A model generated the notes under the pieces. It was given only the letters and a program-made list of their open reading frames with translations. It made no database searches and had not been told where the DNA came from. A stretch of 64,000 bases of DNA from Deltaproteobacteria bacterium (GTDB lineage: Bacteria; Myxococcota_A; Polyangia; Polyangiales; JADJMO01). This document shows, piece by piece, positions 24,795 through 32,921 of this stretch. The translations under genes and the position numbers were made by a program. How positions within the stretch are numbered: position 1 is the first letter of the stretch; each line of letters opens with the position of its first letter. The stretch lies in assembly GCA_025363655.1 (NCBI GenBank), contig JANYDK010000017.1, positions 1-64,000 on the forward strand, written 5' to 3'.

Positions 24795-24917
24795 GCGCTC
24801 GTTTTCCAGGCATTCCCGCGAATGGGGCGGTCTTTACACGTCTCTTACAAATCGTCGAAGCGACCGGCGCGTACTCCACTGCACGCAGTTTCCACCGCCC
24901 CTGCAAGGGAGTCTCCC

Positions 24918-26315
24918 ATGTCCATTCGATTCGCTCGCCACACGGCCGCCTCGGTGCTCGTTCTCGCCTCGCTCGCGTCACTCGCCTGCAAAGACGCGTC
25001 GTCGGATTCGAAAGGTGGGCCGGCGAAGGAGCCCGTCGTCGACGCGAGCGCCGAGGTCTCGACCAACACGACGAGCACGAGCACGACGAGCACGAACACG
25101 ACGAACACGAACACGACGAGCACGAACGTGGTCACGCCCTTCGTCGACAAGCTCCCGCGCCCGACGGCGACCGATCTCGCGGCGGTCGCCAAGGCGTACG
25201 GACAGCTCGGCGTCGATGTCTACGCGCAGCTCGCGGCGAAGAAGGGCCCCCTCCTCATCTCGCCCGCCAGCCTCGCGATCGCCCTGGAAATGACCGCTGG
25301 CGGCGCCAAGGGTGACACCGCCACCGAGATGGCGAAGACGCTCCACCTCGACGCGCTCTCGAAGGTCGACGTCCACGCCGCCAACGCCGCGCTCCTCGCC
25401 GATCTCACCAAGCCCGGAAGCAAAGATCTCGAGATCGACGTCGCCAATCGTCTCTTCGGTCAGAGCGGCTTCACTTTCTCGCCGGCGTTCCTCACGCTCA
25501 CCCGCGATGCCTATGGCGCGGAGCTCGCCGCCGTCGACTTCCGCGCTGGTGACAGCGCGCGCAAAGAGATCAACGAGTGGGTCGCCGCGCACACCGCGCG
25601 CAAGATCGAGAACTTGATCGCCCCTGGCGTCCTCGACGATCTGACGCGCCTCGTCCTCGCCGATGCGGTCTATTTCAAGGGCGCTTTCGCGACGCCGTTC
25701 CGACCGGAGGCGACCAAGGACGCGAGCTTCACCAACGACGACGGCCAGACGGTGAAGGTGCCGACGATGCACGCCGCCTATTCGACGCGTTACCTCGACG
25801 CCGGCGACGCCGAGCTCTTCGACATGCCGTTCGCGGGCGGCGACGCTGGTCGGCACATGACGTTCACCATCGTCCTCCCGAAGACGGCGAGCAGCCTCCC
25901 GAAAGTCGAAGGCGAGCTCGCGCAGTTGCCGACCTGGCTCGGGGCGATGTCGATGCAATCGCTCGAGGTGGCCGTGCCGCGCTTCAAGCTGAAGACCGCG
26001 CTCGATCTGGCCGATCCGCTCCAGGCGCTCGGCATGAAGACCGCCTTCGACGAGAACAAGGCCAATTTTTCCGGGATCGCCACCGTCGACAAGCTCCACA
26101 TCACGCACGTCTTGCAACAGACGTTCATGAACGTCGACGAGAACGGCACCGAGGCGGCGGCGGCGACCGCGGTGGTGATGGCCGTGAAGGGCGCGATGGT
26201 GGTGGAGAAGCCGACGCACACGCTGTCGGTCGACCGCCCCTTCATCGTCATGGTCCGTGACGCGCAGAGCGGCAGCATCCTCTTTCTCGGCCGAGTCACC
26301 GATCCCTCGAAGTAA
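24918..26315 (+). CDS. Serpin (serine protease inhibitor), lipoprotein
   Basis: 465 residues. The signal ends in SLASLAC, so the inhibitor is lipid anchored, followed by a Thr/Asn/Ser repeat stalk (~48-72). The serpin fold (~90-465) is full-length: LLISPASLAIALEMTAGGA, LVLADAVYFKGAFATPF and the hinge NVDENGTEAAAATAVVM. The last is Ala/Thr-rich, as required for loop insertion in inhibitory serpins. It ends with VDRPFIVMVRD and ILFLGRV. Bacterial serpins block host or competitor proteases. ATG 24918 has a GGGAG site; an upstream ATG at 24822 would hide the signal peptide. A trypsin-like protease is encoded 6 kb downstream. Confidence 0.93.
   Translation: MSIRFARHTAASVLVLASLASLACKDASSDSKGGPAKEPVVDASAEVSTNTTSTSTTSTNTTNTNTTSTNVVTPFVDKLPRPTATDLAAVAKAYGQLGVDVYAQLAAKKGPLLISPASLAIALEMTAGGAKGDTATEMAKTLHLDALSKVDVHAANAALLADLTKPGSKDLEIDVANRLFGQSGFTFSPAFLTLTRDAYGAELAAVDFRAGDSARKEINEWVAAHTARKIENLIAPGVLDDLTRLVLADAVYFKGAFATPFRPEATKDASFTNDDGQTVKVPTMHAAYSTRYLDAGDAELFDMPFAGGDAGRHMTFTIVLPKTASSLPKVEGELAQLPTWLGAMSMQSLEVAVPRFKLKTALDLADPLQALGMKTAFDENKANFSGIATVDKLHITHVLQQTFMNVDENGTEAAAATAVVMAVKGAMVVEKPTHTLSVDRPFIVMVRDAQSGSILFLGRVTDPSK
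25062..25127 (+). repeat. ACGAGCACGAACACG coding repeat (Thr/Ser/Asn stalk of serpin)
   Basis: About 66 bp built from ACG AGC / ACG AAC units encode the linker between lipid anchor and serpin domain. Units are codon-sized, so length changes stay in frame. Confidence 0.8.
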
Positions 26316-26377
26316 GCCAAATCGTGCGTTTTCCACGAGGTGACGGGGCGCGTGAATCTGTGCTTCCATGCTCTCCC

Positions 26378-26641
26378 ATGATGCGACGCCTTCTCGCGCC
26401 CCTCTTCGCCGCCCTCCTCTCCGTCACCTTCCTCGCCAGCCTCCCCGGTTGCCCCGAGGACAAGAGCAAGACCGACAAGGACAAGACCGACAAGTCCGAC
26501 AAGGCCGACAAGAAGAAGAAGGCCAAGGACGACGACGACGACGACAAGGCCGACAAGAAGAAGAAGGCCAAGGACGACGACGACGACGACAAGAAGAAGA
26601 AGAAGTCGAAGGACGACGATGACGACAAGGGCGGCTGGTAG
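26378..26641 (+). CDS. Small Lys/Asp-repeat lipoprotein
   Basis: 87 residues. The signal ends in LASLPGC. Everything after is low complexity, with alternating Lys and Asp blocks including two copies of ADKKKKAKDDDDDDK. Two adjacent ATGs (26378, 26381) are possible starts. A similar charged stalk is seen in the lipoprotein at 4620. The 3' end overlaps the start of the MauG-like gene by 23 bp, so translation is probably coupled. It may be a polyelectrolyte-like envelope protein; no function is assigned. Confidence 0.65.
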   Translation: MMRRLLAPLFAALLSVTFLASLPGCPEDKSKTDKDKTDKSDKADKKKKAKDDDDDDKADKKKKAKDDDDDDKKKKKSKDDDDDKGGW

Positions 26642-28721
26642 TCGCCTGCGGGCGTACGGCGCGCAGCTCGTGCTCGCGCTGTCGCTCGCGGTCGGGTGTG
26701 GCGCGGGGACGAAGAAGGCCGTTCCCACGGGCGACGGTGATCGCGCGCTCGCCCCGCTGCGTGCCTACGAAGAAGGTCGACGCGTCTCGACCGATTTCGC
26801 CCATCTGCCACCGAGCGATCGGGTGATGGGCGCCGATCCGTACGCGGTGGTGGCGCTCCCGGGTGGCCGCACGCTCGGTCTGCTTCGAGGCGACGCCGCG
26901 TTGGTCGTGCTCGACCAAGACCTCGTCGAGCGACAGCGCTTGCCGACGTTCGAGGAGCCGACGGCGCTCGCAATCGACGCCGACGGCCGCGTCTTCGTCG
27001 TCTCCGAACGCGCGAGCACGATCGCGCGCTTTCATTGGGACGAAGGGTCGAAGAGCCTGCTCGCCGACTCGCCGCTTTCGCTCGAAGGTGTGCTCGGCGC
27101 GCGTGGCATCGCCGTCGGTCCCGAAGGTGCCCTGCACGTCGTCGAAGAGCACGACGGCCGTCTCCTGACGTTCGTTCCGGTTGCGCTCGAGTACACGCGC
27201 TCCGAGAGCTTCGTCGGTCACGGTGCGCTGCGCGTGGTGCGGACCAAATCGTTCGTGGTGACGCTCGCTCTCCTCGATCACGATCTCGTGGTCCGGCACG
27301 TCGATGCCCACGGCGTCCCGCTCACGGCAGGTGAATCGCGCCTCCACACCGACGGACCCTGCTGGGGCATCGCTGCGTCGGAGGCCTCCGACGGCGTGCT
27401 CACCGTCGTCGCGGGTGGCGTCGAAGATCATCCGCTCGATCGCACCGGTGGCTTTTTCGGCTACGTCGACTCGTTCTTCTATGCGTATCGCGTCACGTCC
27501 GCCGGCGCCGAACGAACCCTCGCGCTGAACCTCTCCGAGTCGTTCGTCGTCACGCCCAAGGCGCTCGTGCTCGCGGTCGACAAAGCTGCCGACAAGATTG
27601 GCGAGAATGGCTTCGTCGCCGACGTCGTCGGGTACGGCGGCGAAAAACGCGCGCGCATTCATTTCGGCGTCGGCACGCCGAAGCTCGAGACCGCGTCGTT
27701 CCCGCCCGGAGGCACGGCGCTCCTCGTGCGTGACGATGGCGCGCTGGCGGTGGCCAATCCGTTGCTGGACGCCTTCGTGCTCGAGAAGACCGACAAGACC
27801 GAGAAGCCCGCGGCGCCTCGCGTGGTCCCCGTCGGCACGCCGCCGCGCGACGTCGAATCACGCCTCGGCGAAGCTCTCTTCTTCACTTCGCTGATGGCGC
27901 CCGACAACGTCAGCGAAGGCGCGCACAGCCGCTTCACCTGCGAGACCTGTCACTTCGAAGGCCACGTCGACGGTCGCACGCACCACACCGGACGCGGCGA
28001 GGTCCACGCCACCACCAAGCCGCTCCTCGGGCTCTTCAACAATCGGCCGCATTTCACGCGCGCGCTCGATCCCGATTTGACGACGGTCGCGCACAACGAG
28101 TTTCGCGTCGCTGGCGCGGGCAGCGGTCACGATCCTTGGTTCACCCTCACCGCGGCCGATCACGCGTGGGTGAAGAGCCTCGGCGTCACCAGCGAGACGG
28201 TCCCGCCGACGACGCTCCGTCGTTCGCTCATGAGCTTCCTCATCGACTTCACCCCGCGCCAGAACCCGGCGGTGGCTGGCCGAACCAAGCTCACGACCTC
28301 CGAGCAGCACGGCGCCGAGCTCTTCCGCGATCGTTGCGAGAGCTGTCACTCGGCGCGCCTCTCGACCGACGACGCGAGCACCCACGTCGCCTTCGAGAAG
28401 TGGGAGTCGCTCCTCTTCAGCACGTCGTCACCGCTCGTCTGGGCCAGCCCCGAGTACCAAAAGACGGGCGTCATGCCCTACGTCCACGACAAGGGCGCGC
28501 GTACGCCCTCGCTCCGCCGGCTCTTCCGCAAATATCCATATTTTACCAATGGATCGGCGAAGAGCCTCGACGACGTGCTCTTGCGCGCTCGCTTCGGCGA
28601 CGACGGCACCTTCCTGCACGCCGGTGGCGAGGGCGACGCGCAGCTCCAGCCCCTTCCGCCACTTCATGCGCTCCAAAACGACGGAAGGCGCGACTTGCGC
28701 GCCTTCCTCGAGCTCCTTTGA
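26619..28721 (+). CDS. Di-haem cytochrome c peroxidase/MauG-like lipoprotein with N-terminal beta-propeller-like domain
   Basis: 700 residues. The signal ends in SLAVGC. Residues ~60-400 have repeated strands like a six- or seven-bladed propeller (ALAIDADGRVFVVSE, GIAVGPEGALHVVEE). The C-terminal ~290 residues hold two haem-binding motifs, CETCH (441-445) and CESCH (573-577), with the second followed by a MauG/CCP-like tail (KYPYFTNGSAKSLDDVL). Family members use di-haem centres for H2O2-dependent oxidation or protein modification. The ATG at 26619 lies inside the preceding gene (23-bp overlap). The substrate is unknown. Confidence 0.85.
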   Translation: MTTRAAGSRLRAYGAQLVLALSLAVGCGAGTKKAVPTGDGDRALAPLRAYEEGRRVSTDFAHLPPSDRVMGADPYAVVALPGGRTLGLLRGDAALVVLDQDLVERQRLPTFEEPTALAIDADGRVFVVSERASTIARFHWDEGSKSLLADSPLSLEGVLGARGIAVGPEGALHVVEEHDGRLLTFVPVALEYTRSESFVGHGALRVVRTKSFVVTLALLDHDLVVRHVDAHGVPLTAGESRLHTDGPCWGIAASEASDGVLTVVAGGVEDHPLDRTGGFFGYVDSFFYAYRVTSAGAERTLALNLSESFVVTPKALVLAVDKAADKIGENGFVADVVGYGGEKRARIHFGVGTPKLETASFPPGGTALLVRDDGALAVANPLLDAFVLEKTDKTEKPAAPRVVPVGTPPRDVESRLGEALFFTSLMAPDNVSEGAHSRFTCETCHFEGHVDGRTHHTGRGEVHATTKPLLGLFNNRPHFTRALDPDLTTVAHNEFRVAGAGSGHDPWFTLTAADHAWVKSLGVTSETVPPTTLRRSLMSFLIDFTPRQNPAVAGRTKLTTSEQHGAELFRDRCESCHSARLSTDDASTHVAFEKWESLLFSTSSPLVWASPEYQKTGVMPYVHDKGARTPSLRRLFRKYPYFTNGSAKSLDDVLLRARFGDDGTFLHAGGEGDAQLQPLPPLHALQNDGRRDLRAFLELL

Positions 28722-28738
28722 GCTGTTCGTCTACGTGA

Positions 28739-29659
28739 TCAGTACGTGAACGAGGGATCGCAAGCGAAGGCCTTGCAAGCGTTCGTGCCCGACGACCACG
28801 AAGCGAGCTGATAGCCCTCGCCGCAGGCCGGCATGAACATCGGGCAGATGCCCGGCTTCACGCAGGCAGCCGGGTGCTGGCAGCGGTCTTGATCACGCAT
28901 GTACGTGCGGACCTGGCCGGCCGGGCAGGCGGCGAGCTTGAACACCGGGCAGGCGACCTGCTTCTCGGGGACGCGGACGAAGACCTGGGTCGCCGTCAGC
29001 ACCGACTCGTAGCCGCCGGGGAAGTGGCTGCCGTTGGCGATGGTGCCGGTGACGATCGCGCCGTGATCGAAGACGCGCGACGAGAGCCAGCTGACGTCGG
29101 CGAACGCGCCACCGACGCCGTCGACCGCGAGGCGGGTGAGGTCGTGCTTGGTGTTGGTGTTGAGCTCGGTGCCGATGACGTTGTTGCAGGGAGCGGTGAA
29201 ACACTCACGCACCGGCGAGCGCTCGGCGACCTTGAAGAAGGTGCCCTTCATGTCGGCGACGACGCCGGGCATGCCGCGGTAGGCGATGGTGACCATGAGC
29301 GGGCGCGTGTTGAAGCGCGTCTCGATGGGGCCGAGCTTGCCGCGGAGGACGAGCTGGTCGGCTTCGAGGACCGTCTGCTGGCCTGCGGCGTCGAGGCCGG
29401 AGAGCGAGAAGTCGAGACCAGAGACGTAGGTCTCGGCGGCGCTGCTGTCGAGATCGCGAATCCAGAACCCGCCGCAGAGCGGCGAGATGCACTTGCGCGT
29501 GTCGTGGCGAATCGAGACGAAGCTCGTTCGCCCGGTGCTGATGGCGCCTTCCGCCTCCGCAGATGATTCGTCGTTCTGCCCGTTCGCGCCGCTCTGGACT
29601 GCGCAGCCGCTACCGACGATCGACATGAACACTGCTGCAACGAAGACTTGGGTACGCAT
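28739..29659 (-). CDS. Cys-containing secreted lipoprotein (DUF6748-like)
   Basis: 306 residues. The signal ends in IVGSGC. The mature protein has a beta-rich N-terminal half (RTSFVSIRHDTRKCISPLCGGF...YVSGLDF) and a C-terminal Cys-rich part with two similar units (CPVFKLAACPAGQ and CPMFMPACGEGYQLA). The layout resembles myxobacterial DUF6748 lipoproteins; that call is tentative. The ATG at 29659 is preferred over a GTG 3 nt upstream because AAGGAGAA lies 5 nt before it. It converges on the MauG-like gene (17 bp between stops). Confidence 0.6.
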   Translation of the reverse strand: MRTQVFVAAVFMSIVGSGCAVQSGANGQNDESSAEAEGAISTGRTSFVSIRHDTRKCISPLCGGFWIRDLDSSAAETYVSGLDFSLSGLDAAGQQTVLEADQLVLRGKLGPIETRFNTRPLMVTIAYRGMPGVVADMKGTFFKVAERSPVRECFTAPCNNVIGTELNTNTKHDLTRLAVDGVGGAFADVSWLSSRVFDHGAIVTGTIANGSHFPGGYESVLTATQVFVRVPEKQVACPVFKLAACPAGQVRTYMRDQDRCQHPAACVKPGICPMFMPACGEGYQLASWSSGTNACKAFACDPSFTY

Positions 29660-29942
29660 CACGTTCTCCTTGTGTTGGCTCCGCCCGAAGCGGGCCGAAT
29701 CGACTCAGCGCCCCATGTACCACATGTAGGGTGCGTGTCTACAGGTGGTTGCGCAGAAAGGATCGCAACGTCAAAAGGGTGCCCATTCAGGGCCTTCGCT
29801 GCGGACGAAAACCCGAAAACCCGTCAGAGCCGTGACGGAAGCACTGGCAAGTCCCCGAGACTCAACGACTTCAGCCCCGGCCCAGCGAATGCACGGCGGG
29901 TCGCTGGCGGTGTCACGGCAACTTGCAACCACGGGGGGTCAC
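29660..29942. other. 283-bp intergenic region between divergent lipoprotein genes
   Basis: No coding sequence is convincing. Near the left end (29715-29732) CATGTACCACATGTAGGG forms a short imperfect dyad, and TACA-type sequences on both strands may be the two promoters. The plus-strand frame from 29745 is open but lacks any signal or codon bias before the ATG at 29943, so I treat it as leader. Confidence 0.5.
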
Positions 29943-31310
29943 ATGGAGCGGCGGTGGTGGCGAAAGCAGCTGGCCAGCCTGAGCGCCTTCGCGGCCATCG
30001 CGATGGCGGTCCTGAGCTGCCTCGGCTGCGGCGCGCGCACGCCATTGGCCGATCTCTCGGGCGAAGACGACGCCAGTGTCGATGCTCCCGAGTCGCCGGC
30101 GTCGTTCACGATCGAGATCCCTTTCGGTCGTGATCCGAACCCCGGTCACGCGGTGATGTCGATCACGCCGTCGATCCAGCAGGCCGACGTCGCGGTGGCG
30201 ATGGACACGACCGGCTCGATGACCGGGTCGATCAACAACCTCAAGAGCAACCTCTCGTCGCGGATCTTTCCCGCGCTGCGTAAGGCCATCTCGTCGGTCG
30301 GCATCGCCGTCGTCGACTACAAGGACTACCCCGAGCCGCCTTTCGGGAGCCCTGGCGACTATCCGGTGCGCATCCTCCAGACGACGACGACGGAGATCGA
30401 GAAGGCGCAGCTCGCGGTCGGTAGCTACTTCGCGGATGGCGGCAACGACGCTCCCGAGGCGCAAATTCCCGCGATGATGCACGCGCTCACGGGTCGCGAG
30501 TTGGCGTGGGCGACCGGCCGTGTCGAGGCTCGAAAGGCGGCGCCTGGTCGCTGGGGAGGCGCCGACTTCCGGCCCGGGAGCCTTCCGGTGGTGGTGCTCA
30601 TCACCGACGTCGACTGGCACGACGCGGACGACAGTCCCTACGACGACACCATCCACGCGCCGCCGGTGATGAGCGAGCTGGTGGCCGCCTTCAACGCCGT
30701 CGGTGCCAAGTTCATCGACGTCACCAACGGCGCGATGGGCTCGCCCGAGGGACAGGCCGACCAGCTCTCCGACGCGACGCACAGCAACCTTCCGCTGGCT
30801 GCCTTCGGGGCCAAGTGCGGGCGCCTCTGCTGTACCGGCGTCGGTGGTGCCGGGCGGCCAGCGACGGGGCCGATGGGCTCGTGTCGTCTCAATTTCCTCC
30901 ACCGCAACGGCGACGGCGTCAGCGACAGCATCGTCAGCGCGATCCAAGCGATCAGCGTCGGCTACCGCCTCGACGTCGTCGCCATCGCCAGCAACGATCC
31001 GGCGAACCCGGTCGGCATCGACGCCACCAAGTTCATCCGCGCCCTCCGCGCCATCGACGAGGGCGACGCTGGCGGCGGCTGCGCACGGCACGCTGCCAAG
31101 GACACCGACGGCGACGGGGTGAAGGACACGTTCCTCGACGTGGTGGTCGGTACGCGCGTCTGCTTCGAGGTGCTTGCGCGCCGCAACGACAGCGTGTCGC
31201 CGATCAAGACCGAGCAATCGTTCGACGCTTTCATCGACGTCATCGGCGTCCCAGGCTCCGTCCACCTCGATCGACGCACGGTCCGCTTCGTCGTTCCCTC
31301 CGCGCCGTGA
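29943..31310 (+). CDS. Lipoprotein with von Willebrand factor A domain
   Basis: 455 residues. The signal ends in LSCLGC. The VWA fold begins at ~75 with the MIDAS-like DTTGSMTGS, continues with IAVVDYKDYPEPPFG and VVVLITDVDWHD, and is interrupted by a Cys-rich insert (CGRLCCTGVGG...SCRLNF). A C-terminal beta domain follows, with a DTDGDGVKDT calcium-loop-like motif. Such lipoproteins are numerous in myxobacteria and bind proteins via Mg2+; the partner is unknown. The ATG at 29943 precedes the signal peptide; the frame is open to 29745. Confidence 0.8.
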   Translation: MERRWWRKQLASLSAFAAIAMAVLSCLGCGARTPLADLSGEDDASVDAPESPASFTIEIPFGRDPNPGHAVMSITPSIQQADVAVAMDTTGSMTGSINNLKSNLSSRIFPALRKAISSVGIAVVDYKDYPEPPFGSPGDYPVRILQTTTTEIEKAQLAVGSYFADGGNDAPEAQIPAMMHALTGRELAWATGRVEARKAAPGRWGGADFRPGSLPVVVLITDVDWHDADDSPYDDTIHAPPVMSELVAAFNAVGAKFIDVTNGAMGSPEGQADQLSDATHSNLPLAAFGAKCGRLCCTGVGGAGRPATGPMGSCRLNFLHRNGDGVSDSIVSAIQAISVGYRLDVVAIASNDPANPVGIDATKFIRALRAIDEGDAGGGCARHAAKDTDGDGVKDTFLDVVVGTRVCFEVLARRNDSVSPIKTEQSFDAFIDVIGVPGSVHLDRRTVRFVVPSAP

Positions 31311-31637
31311 GCGATCCCGAGCATCGGGCGGTGGATCTTTCCTCGCAAAATAGTCCAGTGATTCCGGGGTTGTGCAGGATCGATCGCAACGATCTGTCAT
31401 AGCCCGGAGACCGCAATTGTCATCGTTCCATGACGGCGTGCTTCGGCGCGAAGGTGCGACAGCTCCAGACGTTTCTCCTGCGTCCGGATCTCTTTTCGCG
31501 TGTCGGTAGAAGCACACGTCGCGCGCTCGCGGATCTTTCGCGTCGCCGCCGAATGCGCGCACTTGGATCGGAAGGTGCTGAAGGGGGCCTGACCGCTCCG
31601 GCAGACAGTGGAGCCAAACCCCAGGAGATCGATCGTC
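31311..31637. other. 327-bp intergenic region upstream of trypsin-like protease gene
   Basis: No gene is seen. It contains a short inverted repeat GTCAT-N6-ATGAC (31419-31434), the left half of which also occurs at 31396-31400. The protease has its own AGGAG site, so a leader of up to ~200 nt is possible. No terminator with a T-tract follows the VWA gene. Confidence 0.5.
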
Positions 31638-32828
31638 ATGTACCGCACCGCATCGCGCCTCACTGCAGTCGGAGTGTTCGGAATTTTCTCCTCGCTCTTC
31701 GCATGCACGGCCGCACACGGGGGCGCCGACGGAGACGAGCTCACCGAAGGCACCAAGGGAACGGCCGCGCCGATCATCGGCGGGTCGAAGGCGAGCGCGT
31801 ATCCAGAAGCGGCCCTCGTCGACATGTACAAGGGCGGGGCGCTCAACGCGTACTGCTCCGGCTCCGTCATCGCGCCGCAGGTCGTGCTCACCGCTGGCCA
31901 CTGCGTCGATGGCTTCACCAGCTGGAAAATTACCGCGCCTTACGCCACCGGCGGCAGGCAGACCGCGGTCTCTTCCGGCGGCACGACCTACGACTGGGCC
32001 GAGGGCGGCTCGGAGACGGTGAACCCCAACCACCACGACATCGGCCTCATCTTCTTGGCGACGCCGATCAATCTCGCCTCCTATCCGACGCTCGCCACCG
32101 CGGCGATCGCCGACGGCGCCAGCGTCGTCAACATCGGTCGCATCAACAATGGCTCGCTGAGCACGACCGACCTCTTCGCCGGTCCGGGCACCGCGTTCAA
32201 GAATGCGTCGAGCTCGGGCTTCCCCTACGACTACATCTCCAAGGACATCATCGAGTCGGGCGACTCGGGCGGTCCGGACATCGCGTCGGGCACGCACAAC
32301 ATCGTCGCCGTCAACTCCGGCGCCGGTGGCGGCACCCAGGTGCTCGCGCGCGTCGATCTCCTCTCGACGTGGATCCAGTCGCAAATCGCCGCGCACGGCG
32401 GTGGCGGCGGAGGCGGAGGCGGAGGCGGTGGAGGCGGCGGCGGCGGAGGCGGCGGAGGCGGCGGTGGCGGTGGTGGTGGTGGTGGTGGCGGCGGAACCTG
32501 CGCCAACCCCGAGAAGGAGCCCAACGACGCGTACACCGCGCCGAACGCGCTCAGCGGAACGCTCTGCGGAGCGCTCGGCAGCAGCAGCGATCAGGACTGG
32601 TACTCGTGGTCGGTGAGCGGCTCGGGAATCGCCTACGATCTCAAGCTGACGTCGACGACCGACGCGCAGATCGAGATGTGGAAAAACGTCAGCGGCTCGT
32701 ACTACAAGATCGCCAACACCTCTTCGACCGAGTTCAACAAGACGGCGAACGGCGCGGGCAGCTACGTGGTCGTCGTCTACAGCGCCTCGGGCGCGACCGG
32801 CAGCTACACGCTGACGCTGAAGAAGTAG
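31638..32828 (+). CDS. Trypsin-like serine protease with 33-Gly linker and PPC domain
   Basis: 396 residues, secreted; the signal ends near FACTA and could be a lipobox. The mature S1 domain begins at IIGGSKASAYPEA. The catalytic triad is complete: His88 in TAGHC, Asp134 in HHDIGLIF, Ser210 in SGDSGGP. An uninterrupted run of 33 glycines (residues 254-286) links to a PPC (bacterial pre-peptidase C-terminal) domain with DWYSWSVSG and GSYTLTLKK. The ATG at 31638 follows AGGAG. It may be processed C-terminally on secretion. The serpin gene lies 5 kb upstream. Confidence 0.93.
   Translation: MYRTASRLTAVGVFGIFSSLFACTAAHGGADGDELTEGTKGTAAPIIGGSKASAYPEAALVDMYKGGALNAYCSGSVIAPQVVLTAGHCVDGFTSWKITAPYATGGRQTAVSSGGTTYDWAEGGSETVNPNHHDIGLIFLATPINLASYPTLATAAIADGASVVNIGRINNGSLSTTDLFAGPGTAFKNASSSGFPYDYISKDIIESGDSGGPDIASGTHNIVAVNSGAGGGTQVLARVDLLSTWIQSQIAAHGGGGGGGGGGGGGGGGGGGGGGGGGGGGGGGGGTCANPEKEPNDAYTAPNALSGTLCGALGSSSDQDWYSWSVSGSGIAYDLKLTSTTDAQIEMWKNVSGSYYKIANTSSTEFNKTANGAGSYVVVVYSASGATGSYTLTLKK
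32397..32495 (+). repeat. GGN x33 poly-glycine codon tract
   Basis: 99 bp of pure glycine codons (GGC, GGA, GGT mixed) inside the protease gene. The mix of third bases includes a stretch of six consecutive GGT, suggesting recent slippage expansion at its 3' end. Confidence 0.95.
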
Positions 32829-32868
32829 CTTCGGCGACCGAGCGGAGCGAGATCGACCGACGGATTCC

Positions 32869-32913
32869 CTCGAATTCCAGGCCTTCGGGAGCAGGCCTGG
32901 TGGACGATTCGAG
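32869..32913. terminator. Nested hairpin between convergent genes, probable bidirectional terminator
   Basis: Inner arms CCAGGCCT (32877-32884) and AGGCCTGG (32893-32900) enclose an 8-nt loop. Outer arms CTCGAAT (32869-32875) and ATTCGAG (32907-32913) add 7 bp, separated by a small internal bulge. It lies in the 93-bp gap between the stops of the protease and the aminotransferase. No T-tract follows on either strand. Confidence 0.6.
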
Positions 32914-32921
32914 AGGAGGGG

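Noticed and set aside
29745-29942. 66-residue N-terminal extension of the VWA lipoprotein
   Set aside because: It would bury the signal peptide that begins at 29943, and the extension has no recognisable composition.
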